Positions 49,183-61,650 of a stretch of 64,000 nt of DNA are shown one piece after another. A program made the translations under genes and the position numbers. The notes beneath the pieces were generated by a model, which was not told the DNA's origin, ran no database searches, and worked only from the letters and a program-made list of their open reading frames with translations. The DNA is from Pontederia crassipes (lineage: Eukaryota > Streptophyta > Magnoliopsida > Commelinales > Pontederiaceae): assembly GCA_030549335.1 (NCBI GenBank), contig JAUKPH010000017.1:8393501-8457500 (forward strand). The letters are read 5' to 3'. Position 1 is the stretch's first letter. Each line of letters begins with the position of its first letter.

Positions 49183-51943
49183 CCTACTGAAAGATCCTGG
49201 GGCATACCATAATGATTCTTCACATCATAGCATGAAGCTTAATAATGGTCACAGCTCTGAAGTTAATGTGAATAGTAAACTCCATGTTGATGATTCATTC
49301 AATGAGGAGCCAAATATCCATGAGAACAGAACTGGGTCGGATAATGATGGGCCTGGTGCCGTACTGGTCAACATCTTGACTAGCTTGAGGCATTTGCCAC
49401 CTGCGATGCATTCTGTGCTGCTTGTCATGGCTCTGACATGGGTATGCTTTAGAAGTAAATGTTAAAATTAATTTATGCATTTTCTTTACAATCATCACAT
49501 TTTGGATGGGGGATCATCGAGAGTTGTTTTATCAATATTTGCAGCTATCATGGTTTCCCTTTTTCCTTTTTGACATTGATTGGATGGGACGAGAAGTTTA
49601 TCGTGGGAATCCCTTTGGAGATATGAGTCAACAGTCAGATTATCAAAATGGTGTCAGAGAAGGTGCATTTGGTTTACTATTGAATTCAGTAAGAATTCTT
49701 GGGCTATATATCTCACTATTGTTGTATTTTGCAAAAATGGAAAGACGCTAACTAAGAATTTTGTAGATCTTTCTGTTAATAGATGCATGGAGGCTGTCGA
49801 GAAAACTCATGTTGGTGATGAAATTAGTTAACTTGAGAACATGGTTCACATAATCATATCCATGTTTACTGACTTTATTGTGTTCATCTCACTGGATGAA
49901 GTTTTTGAGCATGTTGTGTAACTGGGCGTATATATCTCCACTCCAACTCAAAAAAGAAAACCTCAACTTTGGAGATATCTTATAAGCATTGGAACTTGGA
50001 ACCATTGTAGATTTTGTAGTGTTTTACTTTTTGAAAAGATTTATTCCATAGTCCATGACCTTTGATGTGTTGATCATCTTTTCCCCGGACATAAATGAAC
50101 TTTCTTTTAATAATCTAAAGTTTTCTGTGGGATTTTTTTGTTAGTGTTACAGTGGGAACTACTTACACATAGGTCATTGGATGAACCCCAAAAAATTATT
50201 AGGCACAATTTTTTATTATAAAATAATATCACAATAGAAAAATACTAAATAATTCATAGTAAATTTAAATATAGTCAAACAGTACATGTTTAACCTTATA
50301 AATGTCTATCTTAACCACATGAGTCTGTCCCTGCTAGAAGTCTTTGTTGTTTATTTTGAAAAGGTAAAAGGATGACCAATTGTTAATCATCCAATTTCAT
50401 TCATATCCAAATGATTCAAAAGATGTTACAAGCGAAAAGAAAACCAGACATGAACAAACCAGGTCGCAGGACAAAGGAAATATTCGTTTAACAGTAGAGA
50501 CCCCAGTCCTTGATCATGGAATTGATGTGAAGGTGATGTTATCCACGTAGTAGGGATCACCCCTGAAAACCATCGTGTTTGTTTGCAACCTAAATCCTAA
50601 ATTGTGTTAGAAGTTTTTGTGTTACACATACAAAAATTGTGTTAGTCTGAATAATCTTGTCTGTAATTTTGCATGAGTAAAATGACATTGTACTCATTAG
50701 CATAGCATTTTAATGACGTAAGATCTTGATTTCCATTTTTGAAAAGCAAACCTTGGATGACTTAATTTTTTTTACTAGCCTACTGAAGTCCAGTGGAACA
50801 CCATAGAATAAGGGGAATGCCATTGGACTATGCTATTTGTATCTTCTCAAAACAGAAGATAAAAACTCTTTAGTTATATCATACGATATAACATGAAAAT
50901 TCTGCTATCTCTAGCTGTATCATACTATATAGAATCATTATGATTACATGCTTCACATGGTATCTTATTTCTCAGATTGTTCTTGGGGTTGGTTCTTTCC
51001 TTGTTGATCCAATGTGTCGCAAAATCGGTGCAAGATTAGTTTGGGCAATCAGCAACTTTACTGTGTTCATGTGCATGGCAGCCACTACAGTTGTAAGTTT
51101 GCTAGCTGCCAGAGACTATTCCTCTGGAATCCAGCATGTTATTGGACAAAATAAGGGAATCAAGGTGGCAGCATTAGTCATCTTCTCAATACTCGGCTTT
51201 CCTTTATCGGTGAGTATAACACTGTGCAGCACATGCATATTCCATCATTCTGAACCTTTCTCAACTCCCTTTTGCATTTCAGGTGACATATAGTGTTCCA
51301 TTTGCGGTGACTGCAGAGCTCACTGCTGACACTGGTGGAGGTCAAGGTCTGTTTCACACAAACTTCTTATACTATTTTGTTTCAAATTTTCACTTGCTGA
51401 ACAATCAAACATGGAATTTGCAGGACTGGCTACTGGTGTTTTGAATCTTGCAATTGTAATACCTCAGGTTAGTCTCTATACTTTAAAGTCTATGATTGAC
51501 TGATATCACTTAATAACGTGCAACTGTAGGCAACATATTGAATTCCATCATGTTCAGCCAGTATTACTAAGAACTGTGAAATGTTTATCTTGATTTTAAA
51601 TCTTAATTTTTATCCCTTTGCCTTTATCAGATGTATGGTTATTTTCTGGTTGTTCTGACTTCTAAAAGCTTATTGTGAATATGTCTGGTCAAATTCTACT
51701 AACCTTTTGCACATTTGTGAAAACACTTAATCAGATAATTTATTGTCAGCTAATTGGTGCAATGTTTTGCAGATGATTGTATCGATTGGTGCAGGGCCAT
51801 GGGATGCTCTCTTTGGCGGGGGGAATATTCCTGCATTTGCCATAGCCTCTGTATTCTCATTCGTTGCTGGTATTCTTGCAATAATGAAACTACCTGAAGT
51901 TTCAAGTTCCTCTGTTTCCTCCGGCTTTCACGGATTTGGTTAA

Positions 51944-52900
51944 TCTAGCCAGCGATAACAGCCATGAGTTTTTACGGACCACGTCCACATATTCAATTCA
52001 ATTTATTATTTTTACATGTACAGTTGTTACCATACGGGTACCTGAGTTCATACATATATAAGGTGTTAAAGAATTAGCATATGTATTCACAAATATATTA
52101 GCTACCAAGTACAATCACTATTAGGATCAGAGCTTACACAGGCATAGTTTATCTGCTATCTGACAGGTGTTTGCTCAGACTCTGTCATGACAATACAAGT
52201 TTATTTGTATATGAAGTTCACAAGAGGAGTACATTAATGTATTTGTAGGTAATTTCAAGTGTAATATCTCCACCAAAGATGTATATAGTTCAGTTCCGGA
52301 TCAGAGCTGTGCAAACAAACATCTTTTTTAATATTGAAATTCGACACATCTGAATTGGAGGCATTGTTTGTTGTATTCATTTGGCATACGGCCTACTAAA
52401 ATATGTTACATGGACGTTTTTTTGACGATTTTAAGAATGAAATCTGATTTTTAATCAAATATTTTTGTCATGTTATTTGCAAGCATTATGAGTAATGAGG
52501 TCTGTTAATGCAGTAATGGATCCCTCGTGTTGTAATCCTTATTCTACCACTTTTTGATGATAATGTTCAAGATTAAAGATCTACTGGGTAACCATGACAT
52601 TTGGACAATGTTGTTCAAGGAATCTGATATATAGGAATAATAAAAGTGTATTCTAGTGTAGGAGTTTGGCACAACTCGACTTAAAAAAGACACTAATACA
52701 CCACGTTACTTGCAGTGTTAGAAAGATTAAAAAACTGTGAAGTCTTATAATGACAGTACCTAATAGTCCCGTTCAAATTTTGAAGTGCATACATTGGTCA
52801 GGAAAGAAATTAAATTATTACTGTTTTGAATTAATCCGGTGCTGATACTTTCGAATACAGAAGATATTTCGTAAAGGCAATAAAAAAATTTCTAAAGAAA

Positions 52901-52945
<45 letters not shown>

Positions 52946-53470
52946 GGTGTTTGACGATTGAATTTGAACAAAACAATTTATAAGCAACGTAGAGAAAAAA
53001 TAGTTTCCCTCAAAAAAGTGAATAATTCATTTACTTTGTGCTGAGTGAACTTTAATTTTAGCGGATTATTTTTTTATTCAAAATTTTAATAATTCTTATT
53101 TAGTTATTTTTTAAGGTTTAGAGAAGTATTTGTATTTATCAAAATTTTCCTACGCAATAAAGAAAGCACCGCATAAGATGGAGCGAATGAGGGAACACAG
53201 TGTCTTTGTCTCTATGGAAAAAATATATAAAGCAAGTTAAAAAGTTTAATTAGAAATGGATCAAATATCATTCTTGAATTTTTTATTTAATGATTCAAAA
53301 GAGAAAAGAAATATGATGATCCCCCATTCTATTCTAGAATATATATATATATATATATATATGGGGTCCATGATTATACAGCGTAAGAATCTGTTGTACA
53401 CTACAGCTAATAAATCTTAGCCATTGGATTGAAAATGTATGGCCCTTCTATTTAGTATAAGGTGAGGAGA
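51944..53470. other. 3' flank of the transporter locus
   Basis: Probable remnant 3' UTR followed by AT-rich intergenic DNA. TA microsatellites lie at 52902-52942 and 53340-53361. No gene was seen. Confidence 0.5.
52902..52942. repeat. (AT)n microsatellite
   Basis: Uninterrupted TA run of about 40 bases. Confidence 0.95.
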
Positions 53471-54180
53471 GAAGTCACCTTGCCCCGCCCTACTCGATCA
53501 TCTCTGGATAGCGATTTCTCTTCAGGTGGTTGCCTCTTCTAGGTGACTTTTAGACGATGACGATTTCTCTTCAGACGGCAATGGCGGCAACATCTCTACA
53601 AGCAGCGGCAACATCTCTTTAGGCGACGACTTCCAGGGGACAACGACGTCTCTACAAGCGGCAACAACTTTTCTTTAGGCGGCAGTGACTTCCAGACGGA
53701 GACGTCTCACCACGGACACGCAGATTAGCGTGGTGATCATCGGACCAAGCGGCGACGACTACCAGGCACAGATGTGCAGATCAACATGGCGATCATCAGT
53801 GGCAACTTTCAGGCGGTGACTTCTCACCACAGACGTGCAAATCAATTGTGATTTAGGGTTTGTTCATAATCTGGTGCCTCCTTTTCTTCATGGAATTAGG
53901 GCTAGCTTCTTGATGTTAATCTTTGACTTCTCGAATCTTCATTAATATTAGTATGGAAACATTTCACCATTTTACTATAAAGTATTATTATGTTAGAGCT
54001 CAAATCTGTGTTGTTAATTTATTTTGTGTATCTTAATTTATTCATTGTCCATGTTAGTGAACTCAATTGATGCATTGTTGAAATGTGTCCATTTTCTTGA
54101 ACTAGGATGAATTCCTGAATATGCTTGTTGTGGGATTTTTTTACAGGAAACTATATTGAGAACATGTTTAAAAATAACAA
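53471..54180. other. GC-richer then AT-rich DNA before the GRF relic
   Basis: From 53510 to 53830 the words GGCGGCAACATCTC, GCGACGACTTCCAG and ACGTGCAGATCAA recur irregularly, suggesting low-order tandem decay. It may be upstream sequence of the zinc-finger relic that follows. No frame is supported. Confidence 0.35.
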
Positions 54181-54184
54181 GGTC

Positions 54185-54645
54185 TCTTTGCCTCGGTGCA
54201 ATTGCAATGAAGAAGCGGTCATAAAAACATCTTAGATCCCACAAAATTCTGGACGTCGATTTTATGACTGTCGAAATTATAAGACATGATTCTCTTTAAT
54301 ATTTTATTTCAAATAATGAAATGTCATCTTATAATCTTATGTTAATGTTAGTGTGTTATTTTTTGTGATAGTGTGTTATTTTTTGTGATTAGCAAAGTGA
54401 AAAATGCTCATACTTCCAATGGTTGGATGAACAAGTTGAAGAACGCTATAAAGATATGTTCAATGGGCTATTACGAAAGATTGAAAGATCAGAAGCTGAA
54501 AATGAAGCATTATTGCATAAGATTGAGACAATGGAAGTGGAGCTACTATTTGAATGCACAAAAGAGAACCAATTCAAGTGGAAGCTTGTGTCATTTTTTT
54601 CCTTTTGTAATACTAGTTATAATGTTAATAACTTAGCATTGTGAT
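54185..54645 (+). pseudogene. GRF-type zinc-finger protein relic
   Basis: A first piece near 54190-54285 translates as LPRCNCNEEAVIKTS, a stop (TAG), then IPQNSGRRFYDCRNY. That is the plant GRF zinc finger (CxC...GRRFYxCxNY) with the usual Trp codon replaced by TAG. After an intron-like gap, the region from 54393 reads SEKCSYFQWLDEQVEERYKD and then a Leu/Glu-rich coiled coil to about 54640. This matches the CxFFxWxDE end of the GRF fold followed by the coiled coil typical of these proteins. It is short, broken, and next to a MULE; it could be a captured gene fragment. Confidence 0.65.
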
Positions 54646-55552
54646 ATCGCAGAGTTTAACATTATGATGTGCTAAGGATATAGCTTAGTGTTGTGATATC
54701 ATGGAGTTTAACTTATCTATGTATCAAGGATATCGTATTATTTGAGATGTGTAAACTTCTTGGTTGAATTTTATGTTATATGAAATTCCTACCATTTGTG
54801 GCATTTGAGTTGTCCACCGAAATGTATAATGTTGCGAACTTCAAGTTTTAACTATAATCCTTGCTGATATAGTTCATTGGACAAGAAAAGACAACCGGAG
54901 GTTGATCAAATGATGCCCTCCTAGTGAAATGTGAAAGGGTAATTAATTGGGTCATTTCATTCTATCTGATTCAATGAATATACATACTAAAGTGACTATT
55001 CTCACTTTACAAAATTCAAAATGATTAGCCTTCATAAACTCCAGAATGTTACTAAACACAGAAAAGAAAGCACCTTCTTTTCTTATTACAAACTTGAAAC
55101 ATTGTTTCAATATCATGCAACAAGGATACAATATTACAAGAGAAACCCAAGTCACTCAATTGATTAATCCATGGCAACTCTCGCACTAGACATAAAGAAA
55201 TATGAAATTCAGAAATTCTTTTGCTGCTGCAAAACAAATCTGAATCATGGTCCATTGAATCATGGTGCTAGTTTCTTCTGCTGCTGCAAAACGAATCTTG
55301 AAAAGAGGCATAAAATAGTTTAAATATCAATAATGAGAAGTAAGCAAGAGGCGGAGGCCAATTACACATCAGTGATGAAACAATATAATAAGGACTAGAC
55401 AACAATATCAAAAGATGAAACCTGAAATCTAAAACAATGCCAATCTACTAACTTAGTTCACCCTGCTTGAAAAAAAAGAAATTATTATGACTATTCACAA
55501 CATGGCTATGTACAATAAATGAGAAGAAATAATGGTGCTAATTGTTTACCCG
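54646..55552. other. Intergenic DNA, nothing recognised
   Basis: AT-rich DNA between the GRF relic and the MULE transposase relic. Only short frames without domain content. Confidence 0.4.
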
Positions 55553-57651
55553 TTAACAAGTGCGTGCATTGTGACCTTGTTTCAAGCACCTCTTACATGT
55601 ATACTTAGATTGTGACATGAAAATCTTGACACTAGATTTTATCCTTTCCAACTTCTTTGGTCTACCGTTTGCTCTAACACGACATGGAACATGTATTGTA
55701 GTCATAGGAATTTGTTGGGTGGCATAGGATGGCGTTGACGATACATTTGTTTGGCTTGAACTTTCATTCCTAACATTTAATTTTTCCAATATTTTAATAA
55801 GTCCACCAATTACTGAAATTCCAATCTTCATATGCTCACGTGAATATAAACTTATATTGATGGCTCTTCTCGCGTTAATGTGAAAGCTCCATGTCTCCAA
55901 TGGGGTTATATTCCCTTCAACATCCAAATTTTGAATGACACATACTTTGGTATACCTTGCATTCATTGTCCACCGGTGAAGAATGTATTACTCGGGTAAA
56001 CTCATATGTCTTCTTTGCGAGAGAATTAACAATGCATGGCCTCACAAAATTCCAATTCTCTCAAACTTTTTGCATGAACATTGTAGTAGGATATTTGTAT
56101 CCACATTATATTCCACAACTTTCCTTCTTTTGTCTTCCTTTCCTACCACATTCATAGAATACACAATTTTTTTTATTGTTTTTTGATAATATATCAAACC
56201 AATAGCTCAATGTTTTCTTCTTGAAAATGACTAAAGACTTGATGTATAAATTTTTTACATGACTCTCCAATGGACTTGCCGAAGCTAATTAGAGTGTTCA
56301 TTGTTTTAAAATCTTCACGCTCCTCAGTATTACGTCGAGACGGTAGTGCTCGATCATACCGATGAAAAATTTAGGTAAGGAAGTATGTGAGTTTACAAAG
56401 CCATCAAAAAAGGAATTCATACTTTCAACTCGTTGTAGACTGAGCACCTGCAGTGAATACATCATTTAAATACACTTGCACCCATTGATGACGCTTTTCA
56501 AACATTTTAGCTAACCAATGCCCATCTGAAATATTGTACTTATCTTTTAAGAAATACAACATTTCCTCAAATTTATTAGCACTAAATGATTCCCTAAGCT
56601 AACTTTCATAATCATGTTGAAAGTCATTCTTTGCCATCAAGTTTCTAAGATTTGTCATGGCATTCTTTTCAATATGCCATATGCAACCGAATAGTGTTTC
56701 ACATTGCTATGTCTTGGTCAGTGATCATACATAGGGGATGCTTATCATACATACATTCTAATCATGTCTCAAATAATCATGTAAAAGACTCTTCTGTCTC
56801 ATCTGCGAGCAGTGCACACTCAAATAACATTGATTGCATATGATGGTTTATGCCAGTAAAAGGTGCAAATGACATACACAATTTGTTAATCCTGTATATT
56901 GTATAAAAAATGATAATATCTTCAGATGTCATGTAATTATCTCTTGATCTACCATCTGTCCAGAAAAAACTTCTTCCAACATTATTTTCATCCAACTTCC
57001 ACCTGAAAAAGAAACTAGGATCACTTCTTTCTTTCTTTTAAAAATAAACTATGGTATTTCTGCATTCCCTCCCAACATCATTTTGGCGTATCCCTTTCAA
57101 ATGATCTGTACAATTTTGAGGCGTAACTAGTGGATCACTGCCCAAGTTTAAAGCACGAGCTATTTTTGATGGTCCGAATCCAATTTCTCGTAGTCATGTA
57201 ATAACTTCCTTAAAATTATTTGATAATTTATATTGGGACCGTAACCTTGATGCCTTTGATGGGGACATTAGTTGATGTATGTGCTCCTCGATTTTTTTAC
57301 CTCCTACTTACCATCTTTAGTAATGCATACAAGAAAATGAACATAACAACCTTCTCTAATATCACATCTACGTTTGACTTCCTTTCCTGAACTTTTACTT
57401 GAAGGCTTATATCCTTGTTTTGAACAGACAAGCATGCTTGATATAATGTCATTTATTTTTCTAGACCTATGAGAATAATGCTTATGCATAGAAAAATCAA
57501 TTGATTTTGCATACAAATTATAATAAAAGTATGCATCATTCTCATTTTCAAATTGCATGCCCACAAATGGTTTAGGAACAAGCTTGTCATTATCAGAATT
57601 CTCAATTATGACTGGCATATCTTTATTAATATCTTCATCAAGATTGTGCAC
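55553..57651 (-). pseudogene. FAR1/FHY3-type MULE transposase, dead copy
   Basis: Minus-strand pieces appear in the right order for a MULE/FAR1 protein. 57651-57304 is a FAR1 DNA-binding region (FVGMQFENENDAYFYYNLYA). About 57240-57010 is its continuation, with stops. 56995-56777 is the start of the MULE transposase domain (RSFFWTDGRSRDNYM, then FAPFTGINHHMQS and CALLADETEESFT), followed by MITDQD. 55966-55553 is the C-terminal part ending in a CCHC knuckle, CKRCLKQGHNARTC. Stops and frame changes interrupt it. The Asp of the first catalytic motif (usually FDTTY) is Tyr here (FYTIY). It could be a decayed FRS gene or a mobile element; no terminal inverted repeats were identified. Confidence 0.75.
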
Positions 57652-58074
57652 ACTATGAAAATTAGAAAAATAGACAATTAAATGAAGAAAAAAAAGTATA
57701 AAAACATCTTGCTAAAAAATTTCATACTTGTGTTCAGTTTCTTCAAATTAATCAAATATGTCAAGTTGTGACACATCTATGTCACTTTCATTGAGATTAT
57801 GCACACTGTAATAGGTCAATGAACCATGTAGGTACAATAGATTAAACGAAGAAAAAGCAACTAATTGCAAGAATGAGTTTAATTCCTTTGTTGAGTGTCT
57901 TCAAGCTCATTAAGTAAAACTTGTGAACAAGGAACATTAATATCATTGTTTGTAGTTTGTATAAATTCCATAATACTACCTGGGCAAAATTCAAATAATG
58001 AGCTCGTAGTGCATTTTTTTTAAGCATTCACAAAGAATAAAGATCACATATGTGTAGAATCCATATTAAGATTG

Positions 58075-58232
58075 TGCGTACCTTACTCAAAATGTGAGGA
58101 AGAAGATCGCTCCACATAACTGTGCCCTTCAAGCAACTCCACAGAACTAATAATGCGTACCTTACTCAAAATGTGAGGAAGAAGATTGTTCCACATAACT
58201 GTGCCCTTCAAGCAACTCCACAGAACTATGCC
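58075..58232. repeat. 79-bp tandem duplication
   Basis: TGCGTACCTTACTCAAAATG starts at 58075 and again at 58154. The units are nearly identical over 79 bp, differing at a few positions (GATCGCTCC versus GATTGTTCC), so the duplication is fairly recent. Confidence 0.9.
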
Positions 58233-59700
58233 ATGCACAAATGAGTTGATTAAAAAAAGGGCCATGGTTTACACTACAACTTCTAATACTTTGATCCTGC
58301 ATAGAAGCAGTCGTCTCTTGATAAGCTTTCCCATAGCGTGTAGAATGGTTGGATGCATCATAGAATGGCTAGATGCGTTGACGCCGACGAGTGCGGTCGG
58401 AGGGTCCACCGAGGGTGGCGTTGAGCTTGATGAGGCAGAGCGCGAGGAGGAATCAAATGTTTGCAAAAGAGAGAAGATGGATTAAAAACTTTACCTCTTC
58501 AGACAATTCTCAAGTGGATGTTTTATGGACATTCAAAGCTCATCGTGCTCTCAGTTTCTCTCCTCACATATTGTCGTGCTCTCAGTTTGCCTTCTCAATA
58601 TCCTTAGGGGGCATACCTTCTCACATTACCTAGCAATCTGTATTGCATATCAGAAATATTGTCACCAATTAAATTACCAACAATGTGCATTACTTTGTTT
58701 ACTATGTACAAATAATTTTTCCAATAATTTAAATGACATTACACAATTTTTACTAAAATACCCTTTATCATTAATATTAAGTTAAATATTATATAATCCA
58801 ACTAAAAACTCAAATAAAATTAATAAATTTAATAAATATAATTATAAATATTTCATATCTTTTTTAAATGAAAATAATGGTAATGTATATGATATTTAAA
58901 ATAATAATATGCAATTCATGTCAATAACTATAATAAAATAAATTTTAAATAAATTAATATTATTAATTGTGATGAGAATAATATTATTTATTATTGTTAT
59001 ATGAATTTTTTATTTTATTTGTCTAAAATTGGAAATGACACGAATGAAAAAAAAAAAAATATTGTCATTTGGGTGACAATCTATATGGACATCCCCTCCT
59101 AATCAATATGAATTGTCACTTCATAAGCAATGTTAGATAATTTAAATTACCTATAAATTAAAATAAGATAAATAAAATAATGTGATAGGCTCAGATAATT
59201 TAACTTTAAATTATCAGTAATCTAGAAAAATTATTTTTAAAAAAATGTACCCTAAAGTTGATCTCCTTCAATGCCCTAACATTCCAAGGAAATGGATTAT
59301 TTCCGCTCCCAACTTTTGGTCACTTTTTTATGTAACAATTGAACAGTTGAGATGAGTTGGGATGGAAGCTATGGTTTACGGCATAAAACTTGACTGTACA
59401 TTCCTTTATCATATATGTAAAAGGTGAAGCACTTATATATCTTTATATATAAAGTGTTAAGTGTGTCATATATTTTTCTTTATTTTTTAATATCTTTTTT
59501 ATTAATAACTTAGAAAATGATTGATGACAACAATAAATAATTTACAGCAAAATAATTACATATTTCGTTAAATTTTAAAGACGATGAATATAGTTATTTT
59601 GTATCATTTGAATCATGCTTTTATTATTAATTATATTCTAAATTATTAATAAAAATAAAAAAATATAAATTCGTTTCCCACACGCTTAACATCCGTTAAA
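58233..59700. other. Intergenic DNA upstream of SF3B2
   Basis: A GC-richer patch (58370-58470) with short overlapping frames may be the decayed N-terminal end of the MULE gene. The rest is AT-rich without recognised features. Confidence 0.35.
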
Positions 59701-61122
59701 CCCGTATGCATAATAAAGTTATTAACGAGCATCGTGAGCCGCGCGATCACGAAAAGGGCAAGTCTCTCTCTCTCTAGTTCCCCAAGTTACCGATTAAACT
59801 CGAAGAACCACCAAATCGGGAGGCGCGCCACGATGGTCGCTGCGGATACGGCGATTCAACCCTTATTGCCCGACGGTGGCCTCAAAGGAGACGCGATTTC
59901 CAACGGTGGCGCCACCCCCACTGCTGCCCCCACGAACTCCGCCGCCGACAAGAAGAAGTCTCGCGAGAATGACCGCCGTCGCCGTCGCCGCCGCCGGAAG
60001 CAGAAGAAGAACAACAATAAGAATTCCGGCGACGCCGACACTTACGATGGGAAGCAAGCCGGAGATCCGGAGGAGGAGGAGGATAATGCCAAGGATGACG
60101 CCGATGCCCGGCTTGAGGTATTCGTTCGCTTAGTCCATTAACTGAGTTGTTGGGTTTTCTTATGGTTTCAGTCGGTGCAGCCCGGGTATTTGTATCGGCG
60201 TTAGGTGTTCGCCGATGCGTTCAATTCGGTTGAATGCAATTTGACACGATTGCGGCGACTTTGGGGTTTTCTTGACGTTACAGTCTCTTGGCGGATTTTG
60301 CAGGTTGAGATGACAGTTGAAGTGGAGTATGTGCCTGAGAAAGCCGACGTGGAAGAAGGCTTCCTCGAGGCGTTTAAGCAAGTTTTCGAGAAGTTTAACT
60401 TCCTAGATGCCGCTGGTGATGCAGAGGTACGGTGGCGAATTCTTTACGAGTTTGTTATTGAGATTGAAAGTGTAAATTGTGATTTTTATCTATCCGTTTC
60501 TGTTTTTCAGAGTGATGCCAAGAAGGATGAAGCCACAGCTAATGCGGCAACTAAAAAGAAAGGTGATTCAGATTCAGAAGAGGACGAGCAGGAAGCTCAG
60601 CAGAAGGAGAAAGGACTTTCGAACAAAAAGAAGAAGGTAACTCGTGCTTTACCTTTTTCTCCTTCTCTTTGTTCAGCCATTTTCTTTCGGGGTTAAATTG
60701 TGGTCTTTATAGAAAGCGTTGAATTATTATAATCATGATACGGCGTGCATTTTTGTAGCTTCAAAAGAGGATGAAAATTGCAGAGCTAAAACAGATATGC
60801 TCAAGACCTGATGTGGTCGAGGTATGCAGCATTTTTTTTCTAAGAATTTAGGGAAAAGTTCACTTTCATGTTCCTTCTAAAAGATCATTATCATCATTTA
60901 GTATATCTGTAGAGAAATTATGTCTTCACATGCATATACAGATGGACAACGGAGTGCCTGGAGCTCTCAAAAAAAAAAAAGAGTACCTGGAAAGTGTCAT
61001 AAACTAAAATTTCCTCTGTGCCCTTATGCACCTTGCAGTTGCTCTTGTTTGGAGATTTAACTGAGAAACTTATGTAAATATTTATGAATTAGCGAATTTG
61101 CCATTCTTATAAGCACTTTGCA

Positions 61123-61302
61123 AACTCCGCCTATGTTTTATAGTCGGTCCCAAGTCCGGATAAAGGGGGAGGCTTGTGTTAGGCTCCGACAGCCAGCGTA
61201 AAATCCTGTCGAATCGCATGAACATGGATCAACGAATAGCGTCATATGATCCATGTAGCCGACCCCATCTAGTGGGATAAGGCTTTGTTGTTGTTGTTGT
61301 TG
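61123..61302 (+). mobile_element. Au-type SINE, full length
   Basis: A 180-bp copy in the fourth SF3B2 intron with TCCCAAGTCCGGATAAAGGG near its 5' part. Its 3' part reads CATGTAGCCGACCCCATCTA then GTGGGATAAGGCTTTG and a (TTG)n tail, as in the Au SINE family. It is flanked by a perfect 15-bp target duplication TATAAGCACTTTGCA (61108-61122 and 61303-61317). Confidence 0.88.
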
Positions 61303-61527
61303 TATAAGCACTTTGCAGTGACTCTGGCTTGGAAAACTGTTTGATAGACCCTATCTGATTGTAGTTTCAACAGAAGGTTTGCTAAGACCTCTCAAAAAAA
61401 AGGTCCATTATGAATATTCGTTAGACTGCAATCAATGAGTTTGGATTAGTTATGTATTTCACACTTGTTTTAACAAGGTTATGTCTATAGAATAACTATC
61501 ATATTGACATTTTAGTATGATGTATCA

Positions 61528-61650
61528 ACAACAACAACAACCCTTATCCCACTAGGTGGGGTCGGCTACATGGATCATACGACGCTTCGTTGATCCATGT
61601 TCATGAGATTCGACAGGGTTTTACGTTGGCTGTCGGAGCCTAACACTATT
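61528..61650 (-). mobile_element. Au-type SINE, 5'-truncated, inverted
   Basis: Starts with (CAA)n, then CCCTTATCCCACTAGGTGGG and GTCGGCTACATGGATCATAC, the reverse complement of the SINE 3' half. It lacks about 60 bp of the 5' end. It is flanked by a perfect 10-bp duplication TGATGTATCA (61518-61527 and 61651-61660). Confidence 0.85.

Larger units (their letters stand above)
37521..51943 (+). pseudogene. SUT: Sucrose/H+ symporter (SUC3/SUT2-type clade), disrupted
   Basis: Readable exons: 37521-37805, 38687-38752, 39684-39782, 39874-39938, 40209-40293, 40473-40506, 40586-40685, (about 40800-)40874-40968 continuing at 49183-49441, 49545-49688, 50976-51209, 51283-51346, 51424-51467, 51773-51943. 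The intact protein would be a plasma-membrane major-facilitator sucrose-proton cotransporter with 12 membrane segments. Visible signatures include GVQFGWALQLSLLTPYIQ, IWLCGPITGF, SKYGKRRPF, LDLANNTVQGPARALLADLS, DWMGREVY and GPWDALFGGGN. The extended N-terminus and long central loop mark the SUC3-like clade. Lesions: the conserved Trp of GASGxWHK is TGA (40678-40680); the start of the next exon (WFPF region) is decayed; an LTR retrotransposon splits the central-loop codons. As read, translation stops after 242 residues, about half the protein. Confidence 0.9.

Noticed and set aside
50340-50640. Possible truncated retroelement in a transporter intron
   Set aside because: Some phrases look repeat-like, but no ends, tail or coding similarity could be established.
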